From NCBI GenBank assembly GCA_016187935.1, contig JACPIU010000014.1, forward strand, positions 1-64,000: a DNA stretch of 64,000 nt, given 5' to 3'. Within the stretch, counting starts at the first letter, position 1. Every line of letters begins with the position of its first letter. Source of the stretch: Bdellovibrio sp. Its GTDB lineage: Bacteria > Bdellovibrionota > Bacteriovoracia > Bacteriovoracales > Bacteriovoracaceae. Positions 17,127-25,426 of this stretch are shown piece after piece. The position numbers and the translations under genes are program-made. The notes under the pieces are model-generated. The model made no database searches and was not told where the DNA came from. It saw nothing but the letters and a program-made list of their open reading frames with translations.

Positions 17127-18236
17127 ATGTCGAACCAGTATTTCCGTGGAATCAATTATTCCCTTGGTAACGAAGATACCACTTTGGAGTACGAAATCTG
17201 CCGGCAGCACAGGCCAAAAGTCGCTGTGGCCATTGCCGGAAGTGGCGGACGCTCGCTGCCTCTCTTGGCCTTCTCCGATAAACTTTTTGCTGTGGATGTC
17301 AGTAAAGAGCAGTTGGCCCTGACGGAATTGCGTGCCCGCACCTATCAAGGCCTTGATCATTACTCTTTTTTGAAATTTTGGGGATACCCTCCTTTTGGAG
17401 AATACGATTACGGCCATTATCGCAAGGCCATGTTAAATGAACTCCCTTTGTCTCAACAAACCCGCAACTATTTCCATGAACTATTCGGCCCCATTAACTA
17501 TGCCTCCATACTCTATTCGGGCAAGTGGGAACGGACTTTCCAAATATTGTCGAAAGGTCTGCGCTTGATGATGGGCCGTGAGTACGGCCATATTTTATCC
17601 TTTCATTCGATGGAAGATCAGAAGGCCTATTATCAACATGAATTTCCCATGGCGCAGTGGAAAACTGTGCTTTTTCTCTTGGGAAATAAATCAGTGTTTA
17701 ATGCCCTTCTCTACAAGGGTGATTTTGTCAAAAAGTCCCTCACGGAGAGTTACTTCCAATTTTATTTCGATGCTTTTGAACGTCTTTTCACCCAGCAACT
17801 GGCGCGCCGATCTTTCTTTGTCAATCTCTGTTTTTTTGGCAAAATCAATCACGAGGACGGCAATCCTCTCGAAGTTCGTGCGCTGAGTTTTAATGAGATG
17901 AAACCACGAATGCAAAATCTGGAACGTGATCTGGTTTATATTAACCAAGACATCTTGGGGGGGCTGGCCACGATCACCCAACAACTTGGTCCAAGTGGTG
18001 TGGATTTTCTCTCCATGAGCGACGTTCCATCTTATTTTAGGGGCGAACTTGAGAAAAACTTTTTGAGTAAAATTCGCCCATCCATGCGCACCGGAGGATT
18101 GATTTCTGTGCGTTATTATTTGAATGTCTTGGAACCTGATATGGACGGTTTTCAGGATGTCACCAATCAGTATCGGGATTTAATCAACCGCGAATGTGTT
18201 CAGATGTATCGGATAAAAATCTATCAGGCCGTTTGA
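17127..18236 (+). CDS. BtaA-like S-adenosylmethionine:diacylglycerol aminocarboxypropyl transferase (DUF3419)
   Basis: The 369-aa protein has the DUF3419 pattern. VAVAIAGSGGRSLPLLAF is the SAM-binding loop, and FAVDVSKEQLALTELRARTY is the acidic strand and following helix. YHYGHY-like aromatic segments and SMSDVPSYF follow. BtaA moves the 3-amino-3-carboxypropyl group of SAM to a lipid hydroxyl, the first step to betaine lipids. It lies 25 nt after the reductase gene, so it belongs to the rightward arm. No BtaB N-methyltransferase is present in the window, so the product may be an unmethylated or otherwise modified homoserine lipid. The assignment to the family is firm; the exact acceptor is not. 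Confidence 0.8.
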   Translation: MSNQYFRGINYSLGNEDTTLEYEICRQHRPKVAVAIAGSGGRSLPLLAFSDKLFAVDVSKEQLALTELRARTYQGLDHYSFLKFWGYPPFGEYDYGHYRKAMLNELPLSQQTRNYFHELFGPINYASILYSGKWERTFQILSKGLRLMMGREYGHILSFHSMEDQKAYYQHEFPMAQWKTVLFLLGNKSVFNALLYKGDFVKKSLTESYFQFYFDAFERLFTQQLARRSFFVNLCFFGKINHEDGNPLEVRALSFNEMKPRMQNLERDLVYINQDILGGLATITQQLGPSGVDFLSMSDVPSYFRGELEKNFLSKIRPSMRTGGLISVRYYLNVLEPDMDGFQDVTNQYRDLINRECVQMYRIKIYQAV

Positions 18237-18247
18237 GAAGGTGCACA

Positions 18248-18667
18248 CTAGCGCCCACGCTGCCGAATACGGGCCGGAGTCACTTGTGGTGGTATTTCAG
18301 CAGGAGCGCTTTCCTGCCGATTTTCTATTATCTCGCCCCTGCTGCGGGATAAACGCTTGGGTGTCTCATCCATAATTTCATTGCCTTGAGTTTCCTTTCG
18401 GACGGGTGCCGCCGCCTGGGTAGCGATGGTCTCTTCCACTTGGGCGCTATCCTCAGGTTCTGCCTGTGCAACGGTTTCTATGGTTGTTGGGGTGGCTTCC
18501 GGGGCCGGGGGAGATTCTTCGGGAAGACTAATCTCGACGATTTTGGCCTGCTCAACTAATTCCTGTAATTCGCTTTTCAGCAGTCCAGGCAACTCTTCCT
18601 CGGAGGGAGTTTGGCCGTTTAGATTCGGCGAGATAAGCAAAAAAAGAATAAAACCGACAAACTTCAT
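18248..18667 (-). CDS. Small exported acidic low-complexity protein
   Basis: The 139-aa protein has a short signal peptide (FVGFILFLLISPNLNGQ) followed by a Glu/Pro/Ala-rich, probably disordered region and a basic tail (TPARIRQRGR). I do not recognise the family. It is convergent with the BtaA-like gene and divergent from queA, with 61 nt between the two start codons. Codon periodicity looks protein-like, but the low-complexity content makes this a moderate call. Confidence 0.5.
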   Translation of the reverse strand: MKFVGFILFLLISPNLNGQTPSEEELPGLLKSELQELVEQAKIVEISLPEESPPAPEATPTTIETVAQAEPEDSAQVEETIATQAAAPVRKETQGNEIMDETPKRLSRSRGEIIENRQESAPAEIPPQVTPARIRQRGR

Positions 18668-18728
18668 CTCTCCATTATCGCCAAACTGGGATGACTTGCA
18701 AGAATTCTTGATTTATAAAGGCCATTCC

Positions 18729-19793
18729 ATGCAAGATTTACAACTCAAATCATATGCCTATCAGCTACCGCCGGATTTAGTGGCTAAGCGACCGCTAGGC
18801 CAGCGCGATCAGGCCCGTTTGCTGGTCTATGATTCGACCACACAGCAGTCCACTCACACCTATTTTCATCAATTGAGTCATCATCTTCCCGCCAAATGCT
18901 TATTGGTTTTTAACAATACCAAGGTGTTCCCTTGCCGCTTGCAGGGCAAGAAGAAGAGCGGAGGCCAGGCCGAACTTTTTGTGCTAAATCTCGTACCCGA
19001 TAGCGAAGGTCTGTATGAATGCTTGATGGGCTCTAACGGCCGCAAAGATCCCGGCGATCAATTTTTATTTGGCCCAAATTGCGAACTTTTGGTCACGATT
19101 GTCAAACGCAGTGAAAATGAAACTTATCTGGTCAATTTTGACGGCGTTGAAATTACCCCCTTTCTCCAGAGTCAAGGTCAAGTTCCCATCCCTCCCTACA
19201 TCCGAGGGGGGATCAGTGATGGCCAGGATCGCGATGACTATCAAACAGTTTACGCCCAACATCTGGGTGCCACTGCGGCCCCTACCGCTGGCCTGCACTT
19301 TACCGCCGCGGGATTAGAGGAGTTACGGCTTCAGGGGCACCAGCAGGCCTTTGTCACTTTGCATGTGGGCCCGGGAACTTTTCGCCCGGTCACCAGTGAT
19401 AATATTCAGGAACACAAAATGCATTCAGAGAGTTTTTTTATTGCGCAGGATTCTTGGAATAAAATCCAACTGGCACGGGCCAATGGAACACCTATTATTG
19501 CTGTAGGTACAACTTCCTTGCGAGCATTGGAGAGTGCTCATCGTTCCCCGCTGTTTATGCCTGACAAAAGTTATGCGACAAAAATTTTTCTCTATCCCGG
19601 TCAACCCATTTGTTCTATTAATGGTCTGATTACTAACTTTCATCTGCCCCAGAGCACGCTTCTCATGTTAGTGAGTGCTTTAGTGGGGCGGGAAAAGATT
19701 CTTTCGCTTTATCAGGAGGCGATCGGGCAGCGTTATCGCTTTTTTAGTTACGGTGATGCTATGTTGGTGACAGGATTATCGTATGCAAAATGA
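18729..19793 (+). CDS. queA: S-adenosylmethionine:tRNA ribosyltransferase-isomerase
   Basis: The 354-aa protein converts preQ1 in tRNA to epoxyqueuosine using the ribosyl part of SAM. It shows YQLPPDLVAKRPLGQRDQAR at the N-terminus, LLVFNNTKVFPCRLQG, AAPTAGLHFT and HVGPGTFRPV, all family-typical, at the usual length. The ATG at 18729 was chosen because these conserved residues begin right after it; an open frame further upstream (to 18426) is antisense to the neighbouring exported-protein gene. It overlaps tgt by 11 nt, forming a queuosine operon. Confidence 0.95.
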   Translation: MQDLQLKSYAYQLPPDLVAKRPLGQRDQARLLVYDSTTQQSTHTYFHQLSHHLPAKCLLVFNNTKVFPCRLQGKKKSGGQAELFVLNLVPDSEGLYECLMGSNGRKDPGDQFLFGPNCELLVTIVKRSENETYLVNFDGVEITPFLQSQGQVPIPPYIRGGISDGQDRDDYQTVYAQHLGATAAPTAGLHFTAAGLEELRLQGHQQAFVTLHVGPGTFRPVTSDNIQEHKMHSESFFIAQDSWNKIQLARANGTPIIAVGTTSLRALESAHRSPLFMPDKSYATKIFLYPGQPICSINGLITNFHLPQSTLLMLVSALVGREKILSLYQEAIGQRYRFFSYGDAMLVTGLSYAK

Positions 19794-20904
19794 CTGTTTC
19801 AATTTCAAACTTGAAGGCCAAGATGGCAAGGCCCGGGCGGGGGAAATTGCCACCGCCCACGGAAATATTCAAACACCGGTTTTCATGCCTGTGGGGACCC
19901 GTGCCACGGTCAAGACCTTAACGCAACAACAACTTTTGGAACTCGATCCTGCCATCATTTTGGGTAACACCTATCATCTCTATCTTCGGCCCGGGCATGA
20001 ATTGATCGAGCGAGTCGGTGACGGTCTGCATGGTTTCATGGCCTGGCCCAGGGCCATTTTGACGGATTCGGGAGGATTTCAGATTTTTTCTCTCTCAGAG
20101 TTAAACAAAATTAACGATGAAGGGGTCAAATTTCAAAGCCATATAGACGGCAGTTTTCATATGATCACACCCGAAAGATCGATGGAAATCCAGCGGGCCT
20201 TAGGCAGCGACATCGTCATGGCCTTTGATCAATGTCCCCCTCTTCCGAGTACACCTGAGGCCTTAAAAACAGCGGTCGAACGCACTCTTTTATGGGCCAA
20301 TCGATGCTGCGAAATAAAATTGAGGCCCTATCAGGCCCTTTTCGGAATCATTCAAGGCGGCCTGGACCTCAACCTCCGTCATCATTGTATGCAGGCCTTG
20401 CTTAAGTTACCGTTTGCTGGTTTTGCCTTGGGCGGTCTTTCAGTGGGCGAAAAAAATCAAGAAATGGTGGATTTCTTAGATAACTTTGTGGAGCATATGC
20501 CCAAAGATCGACCGCGTTATTTGATGGGTGTGGGGACTCCTCTCGACATTATTCAAGGGGTGAGGGCCGGATTGGACATGTTTGATTGTGTACTTCCCAC
20601 CAGGAACGCCAGGAATGGACAGGCCATCACACACGCAGGACCGCTCTCGATTAAACGGGGAGAATACAAAGAGGATAAGCGCCCCCTTGATCCAATGTGT
20701 CGCTGTCAAGTTTGTGGCACCCACTCCCGCTCTTATATCCGACATCTCTATATGGTCAATGAGTACACGGCGGGAACCCTTTTGACATACCACAATATTC
20801 ATTTCTATCTACAAATGATGCGAGAAATTCGCAGCAGTATTATGGAAAAGCGATTTGACGATTATTGCCAGGAGTTCTATAAGTCTTACATCTGCACTCT
20901 TTAA
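19783..20904 (+). CDS. tgt: tRNA-guanine transglycosylase
   Basis: The 373-aa protein exchanges G34 for preQ1 in GUN-anticodon tRNAs. It has LTDSGGFQIFSL, the catalytic Asp region MAFDQCPPLPST, GGLSVGE, FDCVLPTRNARNG, and the zinc site CRCQVCGTHSRSYIRH. Its start overlaps the end of queA, as in many bacteria. The yajC-tatA-secDF genes follow in the same direction, a common gene order in Gram-negative bacteria. Confidence 0.97.
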   Translation: MQNDCFNFKLEGQDGKARAGEIATAHGNIQTPVFMPVGTRATVKTLTQQQLLELDPAIILGNTYHLYLRPGHELIERVGDGLHGFMAWPRAILTDSGGFQIFSLSELNKINDEGVKFQSHIDGSFHMITPERSMEIQRALGSDIVMAFDQCPPLPSTPEALKTAVERTLLWANRCCEIKLRPYQALFGIIQGGLDLNLRHHCMQALLKLPFAGFALGGLSVGEKNQEMVDFLDNFVEHMPKDRPRYLMGVGTPLDIIQGVRAGLDMFDCVLPTRNARNGQAITHAGPLSIKRGEYKEDKRPLDPMCRCQVCGTHSRSYIRHLYMVNEYTAGTLLTYHNIHFYLQMMREIRSSIMEKRFDDYCQEFYKSYICTL

Positions 20905-20932
20905 TATAACCGAATTTTTAGAAGGATTTATC

Positions 20933-21343
20933 ATGTTAGAGCGTTTAATTCCAAGTATTTTTGAATGGTTAAGTAATGTTGTGATTAACTCTGCCTATGC
21001 CGAGGGAGCAGCTGCGGCCGCACCGGCCCAGAATCCGCTTTTTAGCTTCTTGCCCTTCATTGTTGTTTTCTTTATTTTTTATTTCCTTATGATCAGGCCG
21101 CAGAAAAAGAGAATGCAAGAAGAGCAGTCCATGTTGAATGCTTTGGCCAAGGGAGATGAGGTTTTCACCAAATCCGGTCTGCTTGGCACGATTGCTGGGC
21201 TCAGCGATAAAATTGTGACTTTAGAAGTGGATGCCGGTGTGAAACTGAAAGTTCTTCGCGGCCACATCGCTGGTAAATCCACAAAAGTGTTAGAGGATGA
21301 ACCTTCCAAAACGAAAAAGGAAGCGGACAAGAAAGCAAAATAA
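20933..21343 (+). CDS. yajC: Preprotein translocase subunit YajC
   Basis: The 136-aa protein has one transmembrane helix (FLPFIVVFFIFYFLMIRPQKKR) and the YajC soluble strand region (GDEVFTKSGLLGTIAGLSDK). The N-terminal extension before the helix is longer than in E. coli. GAAGGA at 20921 sets the ATG at 20933. YajC accompanies SecD/SecF at the Sec translocon. Confidence 0.95.
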   Translation: MLERLIPSIFEWLSNVVINSAYAEGAAAAAPAQNPLFSFLPFIVVFFIFYFLMIRPQKKRMQEEQSMLNALAKGDEVFTKSGLLGTIAGLSDKIVTLEVDAGVKLKVLRGHIAGKSTKVLEDEPSKTKKEADKKAK

Positions 21344-21363
21344 GATTTTTTTAAGGAGATTAT

Positions 21364-21651
21364 ATGTTTGGTCTTGGTGCTGGTGAAATGATCTTAGTGG
21401 GAGTCATTGCCTTGATTTTTATAGGCCCCAAGAAACTGCCTGAACTGGCACGAGGGTTGGGACAGGGACTGAGAGAATTCCAAAAGGCCAAAGACGATTT
21501 CAAGGATAATTTAAAAGATAATTCTCCCAGCAAGGTGTTGGAAGACTCCCAGAAAGTAAAGCTTACCGCCGTTCTGCCTACCTCAACTCTTGACAAGATG
21601 GCAGAAACTTCCGTTGTAAGCGCGGCAGAAAAACCTGAAGTCAATGGCTAG
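21364..21651 (+). CDS. tatA: Twin-arginine translocase TatA-family subunit
   Basis: The 95-aa protein starts with GAGEMILVGVIALIFIGPKKLPELARGLG, the short membrane helix, hinge and amphipathic helix of TatA/TatB, followed by a charged tail. AAGGAG precedes the ATG. It sits between yajC and secD. Whether it acts as TatA or TatB cannot be decided here; no tatC is in the window. Confidence 0.9.
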   Translation: MFGLGAGEMILVGVIALIFIGPKKLPELARGLGQGLREFQKAKDDFKDNLKDNSPSKVLEDSQKVKLTAVLPTSTLDKMAETSVVSAAEKPEVNG

Positions 21652-21715
21652 TGTGATATCCAGATGCTCCTAGCTTAATTTGGCCTTTGATATTTTGATA
21701 TCAATGATGTTTCCC

Positions 21716-21745
21716 TTGCAAGGCCCTGCGGCCTTGCTCTATAAT
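21716..21745 (+). promoter_or_regulatory. Candidate secDF promoter with a hairpin between -35 and -10
   Basis: TTGCAA (21716-21721) and TATAAT (21740-21745) are 18 bp apart, a good sigma70 pair 50 bp before secD. A perfect 8-bp inverted repeat, GCAAGGCC-CTGC-GGCCTTGC (21718-21737), fills the spacer. It could be an operator, or the hairpin may end the yajC-tatA transcript, but there is no U-tract. Confidence 0.45.
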
Positions 21746-21795
21746 TCCTCTGTTTAACCAAATACTTATCAAAATCAAAGCGCGGGATGTGAGCA

Positions 21796-23502
21796 ATGAA
21801 GGCGAATTGGTGGTACCGATTTTTGTTATTTGTTTTTCTAACCGTAATTTCAGTCATGGCCATTGTGCCGACAGTTTTCAAGTTTGATGAGAGTTCGAAG
21901 TTTCCCATCAAATCCAAAATTAGTTTAGGCCTGGATCTACAAGGTGGCCTCTATATGATTTTGGGAATCGATTTTAAAAAAGTATATAAAGACGAGATCA
22001 CCGGCTATGCCCGCAAGATGGCCTTCTCCTTAAATGATTTTGGGGTCAAGGCCCGAATGGGAGAATTGAAAGTCACTGATCCCGATGATCCCCAGTATTC
22101 TGTTGTGATTGAAAATGCCGCTGATCTAGACAAGGCCAAGCAGCGGATTAAAGATTACTTTCCTTCCATAATCAGGATGACAGAGGAAAAAGGCACTGAA
22201 TTATTCTATGGCCTCACCAAGGTTATTCGCACTCAAGTGGAAGAGCAATCCGTTACCAAAAGTATCGAAGTCATTCGTAACCGTATTGATGAGTTTGGTG
22301 TGACTGAACCGGAAATATTGGCCCAAGGCAAAGATCGTATTGTGGTGGCCTTACCAGGTGTAAAAGATATTGAGCGCGCCAAGGAATTGATCGGTAAGAC
22401 CGCCAAACTGGAATTTAGGATCGTAAATGATGAGATTCCCCCTGCCAAAATTCAAGAATGGTTGGAGAAAGTTAAAGCTTCGGGACTGGAATACAAAAAA
22501 GGTGAGAGCTGGAGTAAGTACGTTGCTGCGGTCAACGAGAAGCTCAAGGCCGATTTGCCCAAAGATTTTGAGATCGCTTTTGAACGCAAAGTGAATAAGA
22601 CCACCAACGAGGTAACGCTGCTGGTTCCGATGCTTGTGGATGCTGTTCCTCGTTTGACCGGTGATGAGCTGCAAGATGCTGGCGTGCAAATTGACCAGCA
22701 AAAAAATGAACCCTACGTTTCACTCGAATTTAAATCCTTAGGCGCCAAGTTGTTTGAAGAGATCACTGGCAGCAACGTAGGTAAGCGTATGGCCGTCATG
22801 CTTGATGGCAATATTTATACTGCTCCCAACATTCAAACTAAAATCGGCGGAGGTCGTGCCCAAATCACTCTGGGGTCAGGGAATTTTAACAGTCTCATGC
22901 AACAGGCGCGCGATATCGCTTTAGTGCTCAGGGCCGGTGCTCTACCCGTACAGTTGGATTTTCAAGAACAGCGTTCAGTCGGTCCCAGTCTCGGACAGGA
23001 TTCCATCGGGAAGGCAAGGGTGGCTGCCCTCATTGGCTGCGCCATCGTTTTCATCTTCGTGATGGTTTATTACCGCTTGAGTGGCATCATCGCCGTTGCT
23101 ACCTTGGTAGTGAACGTCTTATTTATTTTGGCCGGTTTAGTGGGGCTTGAGGCAACTTTGACTCTGCCAGGTATTGCCGGTATCGCCTTGACGGTTGGTA
23201 TGGCGGTGGATGGTAACATCATCATCTATGAGCGGATCAGAGAAGAAATCAGGAAAGGACTGGGTTATTACAAAGCGGTGGAAAACGGTTTTGGTCACGC
23301 CTTTTGGACCATTATTGATGCCAACATTACCACCGCTTTTGCCGGGATTTGTCTTTTGAATTTCGGAACCGGACCAGTGCGTGGCTTTGCTGTGACATTG
23401 CTTTTAGGTATCGCCGCCACTGTTTACACCAGTTACTTCATCAATAATATTTTGTTTGAGTTGTATCTGAACAAAACCGAAGGGCAAGATTTAAGTATTT
23501 AA
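21796..23502 (+). CDS. secD: Protein translocase subunit SecD
   Basis: The 568-aa membrane protein has the N-terminal helix, ISLGLDLQGGLYM (SecD motif), RNRIDEFGVTEPEI and ALPGVKDIERA in the periplasmic domain. The five-helix C-terminal block carries GMAVDGNIIIYERIREE. SecD and SecF use proton flow to complete protein export. The insertion in the first periplasmic region is ordinary for the family. SecF follows after 37 nt. Confidence 0.97.
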   Translation: MKANWWYRFLLFVFLTVISVMAIVPTVFKFDESSKFPIKSKISLGLDLQGGLYMILGIDFKKVYKDEITGYARKMAFSLNDFGVKARMGELKVTDPDDPQYSVVIENAADLDKAKQRIKDYFPSIIRMTEEKGTELFYGLTKVIRTQVEEQSVTKSIEVIRNRIDEFGVTEPEILAQGKDRIVVALPGVKDIERAKELIGKTAKLEFRIVNDEIPPAKIQEWLEKVKASGLEYKKGESWSKYVAAVNEKLKADLPKDFEIAFERKVNKTTNEVTLLVPMLVDAVPRLTGDELQDAGVQIDQQKNEPYVSLEFKSLGAKLFEEITGSNVGKRMAVMLDGNIYTAPNIQTKIGGGRAQITLGSGNFNSLMQQARDIALVLRAGALPVQLDFQEQRSVGPSLGQDSIGKARVAALIGCAIVFIFVMVYYRLSGIIAVATLVVNVLFILAGLVGLEATLTLPGIAGIALTVGMAVDGNIIIYERIREEIRKGLGYYKAVENGFGHAFWTIIDANITTAFAGICLLNFGTGPVRGFAVTLLLGIAATVYTSYFINNILFELYLNKTEGQDLSI

Positions 23503-23539
23503 TTTATAAAATATAATTTAAAGGTTCGAGGGATTTTTT

Positions 23540-24472
23540 ATGTTTGAACTTATAAAAACTAATACCAAATTTGATTTCGTCGGAAAGTTTCCTTACACCT
23601 CATGGTTTTCCGTTGCGGCGGTATTGGCTTCGCTCATCTTGGTTTTTACTCACTTGAAATATGGGGTTGATTTTTCAGGCGGTGCTGAAATTCAAATCAA
23701 ATTTCAAAAAAGTGTGAATGTTGCTGATATCCGCAGTGCTGTGAGTGGCGCAGGGATTGATTCGGCTTCGGTACAATCCATTGGTGCGGACAGTGATTAT
23801 GAATATCTGCTGCGTATTCCTGCTAAAGAAGAAAATCTCAACAAACTTGAAGAAAGCTTGGAGAAGGCCTTAACTACTAAATTTTCAGATGCAGGTGTCC
23901 AAATTAGAAAAGTGGATTTAGTCGGGCCAAAGGCAGGGTCACAACTGCGTCTTTCCGGTTTTCTGGCCTTAGCTTGGGCCTTAATTGCCATCATGATTTA
24001 CATTGGTTTGCGTTTTAACTTTAAGTATGCCCCAGGCGCAATTGTGGCCTTGATTCATGATTCCTCGATTGTGTGTGGCGTCTATGCCGTTTTCGGCATT
24101 GAATTTACTCTCCAGACTGTCGCCGCTCTTCTCACTGTCATCGGTTACTCGGTTAACGATACTGTTATCGTATACGATCGGGTGCGCGAGAACGAACAAA
24201 TGTATCCGGGCAACGATTTGAAAACCCACATTAACAATGCCACGAATGAAACACTTTCTCGTACTATTTTAACTTCAGGAACCACGCTTTTTACCAGCTT
24301 TGCCATGTTATTCTTTGGTGGTGTTGCCATTCGAGATTTCTTCCTGGCCGTGACCGTTGGTATTGTGGTGGGAACTTATTCCTCTATTTATGTTGCCGCT
24401 CCCATCACACTGGTGCTTGATCGATGGAAGAGTCGAAAGGTGGGCGCTCAAAATGTTGGTTTTGCCAAATAA
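23540..24472 (+). CDS. secF: Protein translocase subunit SecF
   Basis: The 310-aa partner of SecD has GVDFSGGAEIQI, then VGPKAGSQLRLSG, the TVIGYSVNDTVIVYDRVREN motif and a six-helix membrane region. Length and order match SecF. Its last 20 nt overlap the next gene. Confidence 0.97.
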   Translation: MFELIKTNTKFDFVGKFPYTSWFSVAAVLASLILVFTHLKYGVDFSGGAEIQIKFQKSVNVADIRSAVSGAGIDSASVQSIGADSDYEYLLRIPAKEENLNKLEESLEKALTTKFSDAGVQIRKVDLVGPKAGSQLRLSGFLALAWALIAIMIYIGLRFNFKYAPGAIVALIHDSSIVCGVYAVFGIEFTLQTVAALLTVIGYSVNDTVIVYDRVRENEQMYPGNDLKTHINNATNETLSRTILTSGTTLFTSFAMLFFGGVAIRDFFLAVTVGIVVGTYSSIYVAAPITLVLDRWKSRKVGAQNVGFAK

Positions 24473-25370
24473 ATTCCATTTTCTGGTTTTGTGCGTCTTC
24501 TTGGGCATCGGTGTTCCTGACACAGGATTTGGTTTTGGGGCCGGTTCTGGTTCAAGTAGTGGATCAGAACGCGAAGAATTTTTGCGCCAGTTTGCTCAAG
24601 ATCCCAATGCTATTAAAACAGCACCGACCGCCATGCCTTCGCCTGCTGCGGTCGAGACCTCTGACGATAAAAATCCGACTAAAAATTTAGAAAACTTGCT
24701 TAAGAATTTTCGTAAAGAAGGTGTGACTGTCAGACCGGAGAAAATTGAAACAAAGGCCCTGCCCGGTGATGAAAATGCCATGGAAGAGGATGAGGGACAA
24801 GCTCAGGGGACTATCGATGTGAGCGCTTTGCAGAAACTTCAAGGTTTGATGGGGTCTGGGAGTGGTCATGTTTCCCCTGAAGAATTATTAAAGAAAATGC
24901 AGGCCAGTGGAATGAATATTCCTGGAGTACCTGGAGCTGCTCCGGGAGAAAGTGGTGATTATTCGCTTATTGTGTATCGCTTGCTCCATCCTTTTCGCGC
25001 TCAAAGTGAGGCCGAAGTGACGCTAATTTTTCAACAGAAAATGCCCATGTTGAATATGATTCCCTTTGCCAACAAAATTCCTAATCTTATCGCACGAGTT
25101 GCCCGGGATGAGTCTGCCCTTCCTCAAGTGGCAAAAATTGTTAATCAAAGAGGGAAGCTTACTCAGTACGCCATTTTTGTATTTGTCACCTTCATTATTT
25201 CATTTGTTCTAAAACGTTTGAAACAAAAGCAGGATGACTCGATTTTTTCTGGAATGAAGAGCGGTCTTTTGCGTTCGCTCTTTATGACAGGCCTGCGATT
25301 GGCGGTATTTTTTGTGCTGTTTTCTGCAGAACTTACACCCCTTTTGCATGTGGTTAGGAATTCTTTTTAG
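24453..25370 (+). CDS. Exported membrane-anchored protein of unknown function
   Basis: The 305-aa protein has an N-terminal signal (FHFLVLCVFLGIGV) and a Gly/Ser-rich linker, then an acidic disordered region to about residue 150. A folded segment near YSLIVYRLLHPFRAQSEAEV follows, with two hydrophobic helices near the C-terminus (YAIFVFVTFIISFVL and RLAVFFVLFSAEL). I do not recognise the family. The ATG at 24453 overlaps secF by 20 nt, so it is probably coupled to the sec operon and might assist envelope assembly, but no function can be assigned. Confidence 0.7.
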   Translation: MLVLPNKFHFLVLCVFLGIGVPDTGFGFGAGSGSSSGSEREEFLRQFAQDPNAIKTAPTAMPSPAAVETSDDKNPTKNLENLLKNFRKEGVTVRPEKIETKALPGDENAMEEDEGQAQGTIDVSALQKLQGLMGSGSGHVSPEELLKKMQASGMNIPGVPGAAPGESGDYSLIVYRLLHPFRAQSEAEVTLIFQQKMPMLNMIPFANKIPNLIARVARDESALPQVAKIVNQRGKLTQYAIFVFVTFIISFVLKRLKQKQDDSIFSGMKSGLLRSLFMTGLRLAVFFVLFSAELTPLLHVVRNSF

Positions 25371-25426
25371 CAGCGGTTGAAATAAGGCCTGCGAGATTCT
25401 TAATAAAAATCACTTTTAGAAATCAT

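Noticed and set aside
18426-18728. Extended N-terminus for queA
   Set aside because: It is antisense to the exported-protein gene and has no QueA-like residues; conserved sequence begins at 18729.
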